This document shows, piece after piece, positions 1 through 6,493 of a stretch of 12,284 nucleotides of DNA. The translations under genes were made by a program, and so were the position numbers. The stretch is from UBA4055 sp036721445 (GTDB taxonomy: Bacteria; UBA4055), in contig DAIMKZ010000063.1 in assembly GCA_036721445.1 (NCBI GenBank), forward strand, positions 1 through 12,284. The letters run 5' to 3'. The first letter of the stretch is position 1; every line of letters begins with the position of its first letter. Below the pieces are notes generated by a model. It searched no databases. It was not told the DNA's origin and saw only the letters and a list, made by a program, of their open reading frames with translations.

Positions 1-557
1 GCGTCCCTCACCGTCTGGTCTGATTCGCTGTCCCACCCGCCCCGGCTTTCATACTCTGCGATCCCTTCTATGAACCAGAGCGGCATGTTCATATTCGCCA
101 AACCCGAAACTATCGACTGGTAATTGCCCTGAAAAAGCATCTGGTTCATTATCGCGTGAGTGAGCTCATGGTGGATCACATGTCTGAATCCCTCCCAGTT
201 TCCCTCGTAAGGCACAACGACCCGGTTCTTGAAGAATTCTGTAAAGCCGCCTACGGATTCTTCAGGTATCCCGCCCATTACATTTGTTTCCTCGAAATGG
301 TTGTGGGAGTTGTAAACTATTACATGTATCTTGGATTTGGGAATATACATCATATCTTTTCTAAGCCGTTCCAGCGACCTTTCAGCCATTTCGGCAGTGA
401 AATCGGCAAGATGACCGCCACCCTGATAATAGTAGATCCTGAAGTGGTCTGTCTCAATGAATTTCCAGTCGAAATCATGATGCTGTACTTTATTCTTACC
501 GAAAGGCAAGAGGAGGGTCGTTATTAAAAGTATGCAGAATATCGGGAAATATCTCAT
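1..557 (-). CDS. Secreted gluzincin-type metallopeptidase, N-terminal part (gene runs off the left edge)
   Basis: Reading the minus strand from the ATG at 557-555 gives 185 intact codons that continue past position 1, so only the N-terminal part is present. The start has an AGG (566-568) eight bases upstream. Residues 1-20 look like a signal peptide or membrane anchor (MRYFPIFCILLITTLLLPFG), so the protein is probably exported. The zinc-protease signature HHELTH lies at residues 129-134 (ligands H130 and H134, catalytic E131). About 30 residues later comes WFIEGIAEY (161-169), which supplies the third glutamate ligand (E164 or E168), the pattern of the peptidase MA-like gluzincins. Family members often carry a C-terminal beta-propeller or TolB-like region; that part would be off the window, so this is inference. 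Substrate unknown. A plus-strand open frame over 156-527 is a shadow of this gene. Good confidence in the metallopeptidase call, low in any specific role. Confidence 0.85.
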   Translation of the reverse strand, partial: MRYFPIFCILLITTLLLPFGKNKVQHHDFDWKFIETDHFRIYYYQGGGHLADFTAEMAERSLERLRKDMMYIPKSKIHVIVYNSHNHFEETNVMGGIPEESVGGFTEFFKNRVVVPYEGNWEGFRHVIHHELTHAIMNQMLFQGNYQSIVSGLANMNMPLWFIEGIAEYESRGGWDSESDQTVRD

Positions 558-700
558 TTTTTTTTCCTGAATTTCACTTAAGATTGTAATATATGTAATC
601 AAATCACTTTTTGCGACGATAAAAAAAAGAATTATTATTTATCTTGAATTTGCCGCTACATTAGTTATATTAACCTTATAAAATATCGCCTGGAGACATT
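558..700. other. Divergent intergenic region between the peptidase gene and the sensor operon
   Basis: These 143 AT-rich bases separate two divergent genes. They hold the rightward promoter and ribosome binding site, and the AGG ribosome binding site for the leftward gene (566-568) next to an eight-A spacer on the minus strand. A run of eight A lies at 621-628. A possible leftward -10 (TACAAT, minus strand around 585) has no good -35. No RNA gene, riboswitch or repeat was recognised. Confidence 0.6.
644..671 (+). promoter_or_regulatory. Candidate sigma70-like promoter of the signalling operon
   Basis: A -35-like TTGAAT (644-649) and a -10-like TATATT (666-671) are separated by 16 bases. They sit about 30 bases before the ATG at 701, in the 143-base AT-rich gap between two divergent genes. 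The ribosome binding site GGAGA (692-696) follows. A second AT-rich block, TTATAAAAT, begins at 676 and could be an alternative -10. The element was identified by eye only; the transcription start is unproven. No equally convincing promoter was found in this gap for the leftward peptidase gene. Confidence 0.45.
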
Positions 701-2500
701 ATGGGAATATATTTTGCGAAAGCTTTTCTGCTTATATCAGTAATTATTTGCGCATTTCCTGCCGCCGCTTTAAAAGTGGGAGTGTATGATAATCCGCCCA
801 AGATATTTTTGAACGACAAAGGCGATGTTGACGGTCTCTGGCACAAAATCACTGTTGAAATAGCCCGGAAAGAAAACTGGGAGATCGAATGGGTTTACGG
901 ATCGTGGGATGAATGTCTGCACAGGCTGGAAACCGGAGAGATCGATATTATGCCTGACACGGGAGTTACGCCTGAACGCGAAATTAAATATATTTTCAAT
1001 GAAGAAACAGTTTATCTGAGCTGGAACAGGATCTATGCATGGAAAGGTTCGGAGATAAATACTGTTCTTGACCTTGAAGGGAAGAAGATCGCGGGTCTCA
1101 GGAACAGTTTTGATCTGGAAGGTCCCGAAGGTTTGAAAAAGCTTTTAAAAGATTTTTCTATTAATGCGTATGTAATAGAGATGAACAGCTATGAAGATAT
1201 CTTTACAGCACTGAAAAGAAATGAAATAGAAGCCGGGATCGTTGATAAGGATTTCGGGGTATTAAACGAAACTAAATACTCGGTCGCAAAGACTCCGATA
1301 ATACTTCAGCCCGCGAAGATGCAGTACGCTATGGAAATAAATTCACCGTACTCCAACGATATCATTAAAAGGATCGATGAGAGAATTTTTGAAATGAAAG
1401 CCGACAAAAATTCAGTTTACTATAAGGCTTTTGATCACTTTTTCGGAGCGAGGCCGTATAAGTTTAAAATACCGGGATGGCTTTGGACAATTCTTATCGG
1501 GCTTTGCACCATAGTAGTGGTTATAATACTCGCGAACCGCTATTTGAGGAACGAGATAAAGAAAAAAACCGGTTCACTGAAAGAGAGTGAGGAAAGTCTG
1601 AGGATCACTCTGGAGTCCATCGGTGACGGAGTTATAGCTACAAACCGCAACGGTCTGATAACGATAATGAACAAGACCGCAGAAAACCTGACGGGATGGA
1701 AAGTCTCTGAAGCCTCCGGAAAGAATATAAAAGAAATTTTCAGGATAGTGAACTCAGAAACAAGAAAGGAAGTACTTAATCCCGTCGAATTAGTGATAAA
1801 AAACGGAGATACAGTAGGACTTGCAAATCATACTCTTCTGATCTCAAAGGGCGGGAAAGAATATCAGATATCGGACTCGGCGGCACCGATAAAGGATGAA
1901 AAAGGCATTATACACGGAATGATCCTCGTTTTTTCTGATGTTACGGAAAAGTACTCAATAAGGTACAGGGTTGAAGAGAATGAGAGGTTTCTGAACTCTC
2001 TTATTTCCAACTTGAACGGAATGGTTTACAGGTGCGTAAACGACGGAAAATGGTCGCTTTCATATTCGACATTAGGATCAAATGAAATAACAGGTTATAT
2101 GCCTGAAGAACTTATCGGCGGCGATCTGAGATATTCAGATCTTGTATTCCCGGAGGATGTGCCTCTGCTCAAGAACACAATAGAAAGGGCTGTTGTTTAC
2201 AGGCAGCATTTTAATGTTGAATACCGGCTCACTGACCGTAACGGCAAACTGAAATGGGTACTGGAAAAGGGTAAGGGTATATACGACGAGAATGGAGATG
2301 TCAGGTTCATAGAGGGATTCGTTACCGATATTACAGTGAGTAAGACAGCAGAAATGGAAATTAGGGAAAAATCAGAAGAGCTTGAAAGAACGAACAGGCT
2401 TATGGTGGACAGGGAATTGAAGATGATAGAGCTTAAAAAAGAGATCAATGCTCTGTTAAAAACCTTAGGAAAAGAACCAAAATATATAACAAACGAATAG
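701..2500 (+). CDS. Periplasmic binding domain (SBP_bac_3-like) / TM / PAS-PAS sensor protein lacking a kinase domain
   Basis: This 599-aa protein begins with a signal peptide (about 1-23, ending FPAAA). A family-3 type solute-binding domain follows (about 24-250; LKVGVYDNPPK, then a GDVDGLW and an ETGEIDIMPD segment, as in amino-acid-type binding proteins and sensor kinases). Next come one transmembrane helix (about 257-281), a PAS domain (about 297-420, ending FSDVTEK) and a second PAS (about 430-555, ending FVTDITVSK). The C-terminal coiled coil (about 556-590) holds the segment NRLMVDRELKMIELKKEI. That segment recurs at the ends of PAS sensor proteins, which argues that the protein is complete rather than a broken kinase. 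No HisKA, HATPase, GGDEF or other output domain follows before the TAG stop. It is probably an inner-membrane sensor of a small periplasmic ligand that must signal through a partner, likely a kinase encoded downstream. First gene of the operon; start supported by GGAGA at 692-696. Confidence 0.85.
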   Translation: MGIYFAKAFLLISVIICAFPAAALKVGVYDNPPKIFLNDKGDVDGLWHKITVEIARKENWEIEWVYGSWDECLHRLETGEIDIMPDTGVTPEREIKYIFNEETVYLSWNRIYAWKGSEINTVLDLEGKKIAGLRNSFDLEGPEGLKKLLKDFSINAYVIEMNSYEDIFTALKRNEIEAGIVDKDFGVLNETKYSVAKTPIILQPAKMQYAMEINSPYSNDIIKRIDERIFEMKADKNSVYYKAFDHFFGARPYKFKIPGWLWTILIGLCTIVVVIILANRYLRNEIKKKTGSLKESEESLRITLESIGDGVIATNRNGLITIMNKTAENLTGWKVSEASGKNIKEIFRIVNSETRKEVLNPVELVIKNGDTVGLANHTLLISKGGKEYQISDSAAPIKDEKGIIHGMILVFSDVTEKYSIRYRVEENERFLNSLISNLNGMVYRCVNDGKWSLSYSTLGSNEITGYMPEELIGGDLRYSDLVFPEDVPLLKNTIERAVVYRQHFNVEYRLTDRNGKLKWVLEKGKGIYDENGDVRFIEGFVTDITVSKTAEMEIREKSEELERTNRLMVDRELKMIELKKEINALLKTLGKEPKYITNE

Positions 2501-2511
2501 GATGAAAATTG
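2499..2511 (+). promoter_or_regulatory. Ribosome binding site and TTG start of the small membrane protein
   Basis: AGGA (2499-2502) overlaps the stop codon of the preceding gene and lies six bases before the TTG at 2509-2511. An out-of-frame ATG at 2502-2504 opens a seven-codon reading frame (MKIGTGK) that ends with TGA at 2523-2525, over the start of the real gene. The tiny frame has no properly spaced ribosome binding site of its own, so it is probably incidental, although it could reduce initiation at the TTG. Confidence 0.5.
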
Positions 2512-2784
2512 GTACAGGAAAATGAAATAATCACATTTTTGCTTTTCACTCTGGTCATGATCTTTTATTTTATCAACAGGAAGAAACTGTTAGGTTTTCC
2601 AAGGAAAAAGTATTTCCTGACCGCAATGATTCTGCTCTTGATAAGCAGCGTACTGACGATAATCGAAGGTTTTTTCTTTGAAGAGATCATAAATACAGCC
2701 GAACATATTTTCCGATTAATCTCTTCAGTGATGTTTTTTGTTTGGGTTTATTCTTCCGGAGAAAGAAAAGGGAGTGAGAAATGA
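2509..2784 (+). CDS. Small three-helix membrane protein resembling the membrane module of the next kinase
   Basis: This is a 91-aa hydrophobic protein with about three predicted membrane segments (roughly 7-22, 36-51 and 67-81). The start is a TTG at 2509, preceded by AGGA at 2499-2502 with six bases of spacing. The first in-frame ATG lies inside the first helix. The protein aligns by eye with the first ~95 residues of the downstream kinase. Both have a helix with FTL, then RK and FP (at 30-31 here, 28-29 in the kinase), two more helices, and SGER followed by a Lys/Ser/Glu segment. The small protein stops exactly there, while the kinase continues into PAS. The matching length up to FP supports the TTG start. 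No family name is recognised. It may be a stand-alone copy of a sensory membrane module, acting as a partner subunit. The gene lies 8 bases after the preceding one and overlaps the next by ATGA (2781-2784). Confidence 0.75.
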   Translation: MVQENEIITFLLFTLVMIFYFINRKKLLGFPRKKYFLTAMILLLISSVLTIIEGFFFEEIINTAEHIFRLISSVMFFVWVYSSGERKGSEK

Positions 2785-4640
2785 TCGGTTTTATTGATTT
2801 ATTGTGCCTGATCTTCACACTGTCTGCAGGTATGATCATTTTGAAAAGAAAAAATATTGAATTCCCGCCGTTTTTAAAAGCGACTGTAATGTACCTCATT
2901 ATCCTATGCTTTCATTATTTAAGTAATTCGCTCGAATGGCTTGAGATATCCGATATACTTGATCCTTACGAGGATTTTATTGAGCTTTTCGAACCGTATT
3001 TTTTGTTTGTCATCATGTATCTCTTTATAGCTGAAAAATCCGGTGAGAGGTTAAAAGCGTCTGAAGAAAAATACAGACTTCTTATTGAAAACCAGGATAC
3101 CCTCGTTGTAAAGATAGATCTCGAAGGCCGCTTTGTTTATGTTAGTCCAAGCTACTGTAAAGCATTCGGGAAAAAAGAAGAGGAACTTATAGGACAAAAA
3201 TATTTGCCTCTTGTTCATGAGGAAGATGTTGGAGCGACTTTAAAAGAAATGGAGAAACTTTATAATCCGCCATATAACTGTTATGTTGAACAGAGAGCCA
3301 TGACCGTTAACGGGTGGAAATGGTTAGGTTGGGCCGACAAGGCGGTATTTGATAAGAACGGTAAGATCATTGAGATAATAGGTGTAGCCCGTGATGTTAC
3401 CGAAAGAAAGAACAATGAGAACGAAATAAAGAATCTTAAAACCCAGTTCGAATACGTTCTTGGTGCGACGAATACCGGTTTCGATCTGATCGATGAGGAC
3501 TATAATGTAATATATGTTGACCCGGTGTGGACAAAAGTTCTGGGGGATCATTCCGGAAAGAAATGCTACAAATACTTTATGGACAGAGAGCATCCTTGTG
3601 CAACATGCGGTATTCCGTCAGTACTTAAAACCGGCAACACTGAAGTGAACGAAGAATACCTTGTTAAGGAAGACAGGCACGTCGCGGTACATACCATAAT
3701 GCTCAAAGAGAAAGTGAACGGTAGGCGTGTCGTAGCTGAATTCAATATTGACATAACTGAAAGAAAGAAAAAGGAGCAGGATCTCAGACAGGCGCTTGAT
3801 GATCTGAAAAAGAGCAGGCTGGCGGAATTGAATCTTATTGAAGATCTAAAACATGAGATAAACGAAAAGGAAGAAGCCAGACTCGAGATCAAGAAGCTTA
3901 ACGATTCTCTGGAGAAAAGAGTCGAGGAAAGAACCAGAGATCTGGAAGTTTCAAACAGAGAGCTTGAAGCTTTCAGCTATTCAGTTTCTCATGATCTCAG
4001 GGCTCCGCTAAGGCATATTCTCGGGTTTGCCGGACTTCTGAAGGACGCGGTTCGAAATAGTGAAGTACAGGACGCAGTATATGATATTGAGAAGATAAGA
4101 GAAAGCGCTGAAAGCATGGGTGAACTGATCGACGACCTTCTAAATTATTCAAGAACGGGAAGGACCGAGATCAAGGTGAAAAAAGTTAAAATGAAAGATA
4201 TTGTACTTGAGATAAAAGAAAGGATGGTAAAAGAAAATCAGTCTAGAAATATTGAATGGACGATCGCTGATATTCCAGATATCGATTGTGATGAAAATCT
4301 TATAAGAGCTGTCTGGCTCAATATCATTGATAACGCTGTCAAATACACTTCGAAAAAAGACAAAGCTGTAATAAAGATAGGTTTCGAGTCGAAAAAAGGA
4401 ACCTGCGAATATTTTGTAAAAGACAACGGAGCCGGATTCGACATGAAATATTCAGATAAGCTGTTCGGCGTATTCCAGAGACTTCACTCGAAAAAGGAAT
4501 TTCCCGGTACAGGTATAGGACTTGCCAATGTAAGAAGAATAATTTACAGGCATGGCGGTACGGTAAGGTCTGAATCCGGCGGAGAGGGAAAAGGCGCATG
4601 TTTCTGTTTTACTATTCCTTTAACGGAGCAAATTATATGA
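2781..4640 (+). CDS. Sensor histidine kinase A: three-helix membrane module, PAS, Cys-motif PAS, HisKA, HATPase
   Basis: This 619-aa kinase starts with about three membrane helices (roughly 2-20, 35-52 and 72-87). PAS1 follows (about 95-210, ending ARDVTERK), then PAS2 (about 218-332, ending NIDITERK). A coiled coil (about 333-393) leads into HisKA with the phospho-acceptor H404 in SVSHDLRAPLRHI, and HATPase_c occupies about 500-617. Catalytic boxes are visible: N box NIIDNAVKYTS, G1 DNGAGFD, F box LFGVFQRLH and G2 GTGIGLANV, so it should be active. PAS2 carries three cysteines, C262, C273 and C276, in the pattern GKKCYKYF...HPCATC, a PAS subtype whose cysteines could bind metal or respond to redox (inference). 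The HisKA type is that of Cph1-like kinases, which pair with Rcp1-type regulators such as the one ending this operon. GGGAG (2770-2774) precedes the ATG, and the start overlaps the upstream stop (ATGA). Confidence 0.93.
   Translation: MIGFIDLLCLIFTLSAGMIILKRKNIEFPPFLKATVMYLIILCFHYLSNSLEWLEISDILDPYEDFIELFEPYFLFVIMYLFIAEKSGERLKASEEKYRLLIENQDTLVVKIDLEGRFVYVSPSYCKAFGKKEEELIGQKYLPLVHEEDVGATLKEMEKLYNPPYNCYVEQRAMTVNGWKWLGWADKAVFDKNGKIIEIIGVARDVTERKNNENEIKNLKTQFEYVLGATNTGFDLIDEDYNVIYVDPVWTKVLGDHSGKKCYKYFMDREHPCATCGIPSVLKTGNTEVNEEYLVKEDRHVAVHTIMLKEKVNGRRVVAEFNIDITERKKKEQDLRQALDDLKKSRLAELNLIEDLKHEINEKEEARLEIKKLNDSLEKRVEERTRDLEVSNRELEAFSYSVSHDLRAPLRHILGFAGLLKDAVRNSEVQDAVYDIEKIRESAESMGELIDDLLNYSRTGRTEIKVKKVKMKDIVLEIKERMVKENQSRNIEWTIADIPDIDCDENLIRAVWLNIIDNAVKYTSKKDKAVIKIGFESKKGTCEYFVKDNGAGFDMKYSDKLFGVFQRLHSKKEFPGTGIGLANVRRIIYRHGGTVRSESGGEGKGACFCFTIPLTEQII
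4625..4640 (+). promoter_or_regulatory. Ribosome binding site deciding the start of kinase B
   Basis: GGAG (4625-4628) is followed after eight bases by ATG at 4637-4639. That ATG overlaps the TGA of kinase A (4638-4640), the same ATGA junction used at three other places in this operon. A longer frame opens at the ATG at 4598, but it would add 13 residues and a 43-base overlap, with no clear ribosome binding site. The later start is therefore chosen. Confidence 0.7.
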
Positions 4641-6493
4641 TAGGTTTATACAAAAACATTCTTGACGAGTTGCCTTCGGGCGTGTGGGTCACGGACAAAG
4701 AGGATAATATAATCTACATGAATAAAGCCATGACAGCTATAGCCGGAGCTTCGATTGAAGAGTTTACAGGATTGAATGTTTTTAAAGATATTGATAAACC
4801 GGGGAATAAGGAATTTCTTGAATCTTACAGAAAAGTAAAACGGAACCTCTTTCCCGGCGAATACGAGGTCAGGCTGAAAGACTCAAAAGGGAAAGGTTTT
4901 GTTCACAGGGGATGGCTCACTCCGCTGATCAGGAACGGCATATACGACGGAATGATCGTTACGGCTGAGGATATTACAGAGAAAGATATCTATCTGAAAG
5001 CTATGAAAGAATCTGAGGATAAGTTCAGAAGAACGATAGAGTTCGCGGCCGACGGGATACTTCTCGGCTCACACGAAGGCTATATTACTGAAGCCAATCA
5101 GGCCGCATGCGAACTTTTCGGTATGAGTAAATTAAAAATGCTGCAGCTTCATATAAGCAAAATGCCTTTCACAAAGGAGAGCCTTGAAAGATCCCCGATG
5201 AGATTCGACCTTTTAAAGCAGGGAAAGACCGTGATCAGCGAGAGAGAGATAAAAAGAACAGACGGCTCTGTGATAATGATAGAAATGAAAACTAAGATGA
5301 TGGATGACGGCAGCTATCAGTCAATATACAGGGATATTACAGAGAAGAAAAGGACAGAGAATACCCTGAAGGAAAACGAGGAGAAGTTCAGAACATTATT
5401 CGAAGAGTCAAATGATGCGATATATCTAATGGACGGCGACACTTTTGTTGAATGCAACGAGCAGGCAGTTAAAATGTTCGAATGCTCTGACAGAAATGAA
5501 ATGATCGGTCACAAACCGATGGAGTTCTCTCCTCCGGTTCAGCCTGACGGATCGAACAGTGTTTCATCAGCGCTTGAGCATATAAATGAAGCACTGTCCG
5601 GAAGGCCGCAGAGGTTCTACTGGAGACACAGAAAGAAAACAGGCGCGGATTTTGACGCGGAGGTTTCACTTAATAAAGTCGTTCTAAAAGGAAAGAAATT
5701 CCTGCAGGCGATCGTTCGTGATATAACATTTAGGGTGGAGGCTGAAAAAGAGATTAAAAGGATCAACGAGTCTCTTGAACAGAAGATCAGAGAACGGACA
5801 TCCGAACTTGAAGAAGCATACGGAGAACTTGAATCATTCAGCTATTCGGTATCTCATGATCTCAGAGCACCTTTGAGACATATTTACGGATTCGCCGATA
5901 TACTTAATAAAAATATCCGGTCCGGTAAAACGGATAGCATGGAACAGACTCTTTTAAAGATATCATCTTCCGCCGGCAAAATGGAAAGACTGATCGATGA
6001 CCTCTTAAAGCTGTCCAGAACTTCAAGGCAGGAACTGAATATTTCCCAAACAGATTCCGGCAGTATTATAGATGAGATAATATCCTTCTACAATGATAAG
6101 AGGATAAATTGGATCATCCCTGAATTTCCCCCTATCAGAACTGACAGGAACCTGATATGTATCGTTTGGCAGAATCTTATAGATAATTCCGTTAAATATA
6201 CGGCCAACACGAAGACACCTGTGATCGAGATCGGTCACAAGCAAGTAAAAGGCTTTTACGAATTTCATATAGAAGATAACGGGATAGGATTTGACCAGAG
6301 TATGGCGGCAAAACTTTTCAGGCCTTTTTCCAGACTTCATCTGGAAAAAGATTTTCCAGGAAGCGGAATAGGACTTGCCATAGTATCCAGAATTATCCGA
6401 AGACTTGGCGGAGAGATCAGGGCGGAAGGCGATCCCGGCAAGGGAGCCGCATTTTATTTTACGCTGCCTTGCGATAAAAAGGACTTAAAATGA
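4637..6493 (+). CDS. Sensor histidine kinase B: cytosolic, three PAS domains, HisKA, HATPase
   Basis: From the chosen ATG at 4637 this is a 618-aa kinase with no signal peptide or membrane helix, so it should be soluble. PAS1 begins almost at residue 1 (about 5-118; LPSGVWVTDKEDNIIYMN, ending AEDITEK). PAS2 is about 125-240 (GADGILLGS-type core, ending YRDITEKK). PAS3 is about 250-368 (DAIYLMDGD, ending VRDITFR). A short coiled coil (about 370-397) joins HisKA with H407 in SVSHDLRAPLRHI. HATPase_c covers about 500-612, with N box NLIDNSVKYT, G1 DNGIGFD, F box LFRPFSRLH and G2 GSGIGLAIV. All key residues are present. PAS2 and the catalytic core closely resemble those of kinase C, suggesting duplication inside the operon. 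The signal is unknown and must be cytosolic or arrive from a partner. The gene overlaps both neighbours by four bases. Confidence 0.92.
   Translation: MIGLYKNILDELPSGVWVTDKEDNIIYMNKAMTAIAGASIEEFTGLNVFKDIDKPGNKEFLESYRKVKRNLFPGEYEVRLKDSKGKGFVHRGWLTPLIRNGIYDGMIVTAEDITEKDIYLKAMKESEDKFRRTIEFAADGILLGSHEGYITEANQAACELFGMSKLKMLQLHISKMPFTKESLERSPMRFDLLKQGKTVISEREIKRTDGSVIMIEMKTKMMDDGSYQSIYRDITEKKRTENTLKENEEKFRTLFEESNDAIYLMDGDTFVECNEQAVKMFECSDRNEMIGHKPMEFSPPVQPDGSNSVSSALEHINEALSGRPQRFYWRHRKKTGADFDAEVSLNKVVLKGKKFLQAIVRDITFRVEAEKEIKRINESLEQKIRERTSELEEAYGELESFSYSVSHDLRAPLRHIYGFADILNKNIRSGKTDSMEQTLLKISSSAGKMERLIDDLLKLSRTSRQELNISQTDSGSIIDEIISFYNDKRINWIIPEFPPIRTDRNLICIVWQNLIDNSVKYTANTKTPVIEIGHKQVKGFYEFHIEDNGIGFDQSMAAKLFRPFSRLHLEKDFPGSGIGLAIVSRIIRRLGGEIRAEGDPGKGAAFYFTLPCDKKDLK

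Noticed and set aside
156..527. Plus-strand open frame of 123 codons
   Set aside because: It is antisense to the metallopeptidase reading frame, which has HELTH, a signal peptide and a ribosome binding site; this frame shows no domain.
2440..2520. Frameshift that would have split a kinase domain off the first sensor
   Set aside because: The next frame encodes a membrane protein, not HisKA, and the C-terminal coiled coil looks like a natural end.
4598..4636. Upstream ATG start for kinase B, 13 residues longer
   Set aside because: There is no good ribosome binding site and a 43-base overlap, while the ATG at 4637 has GGAG and the ATGA junction used throughout the operon.
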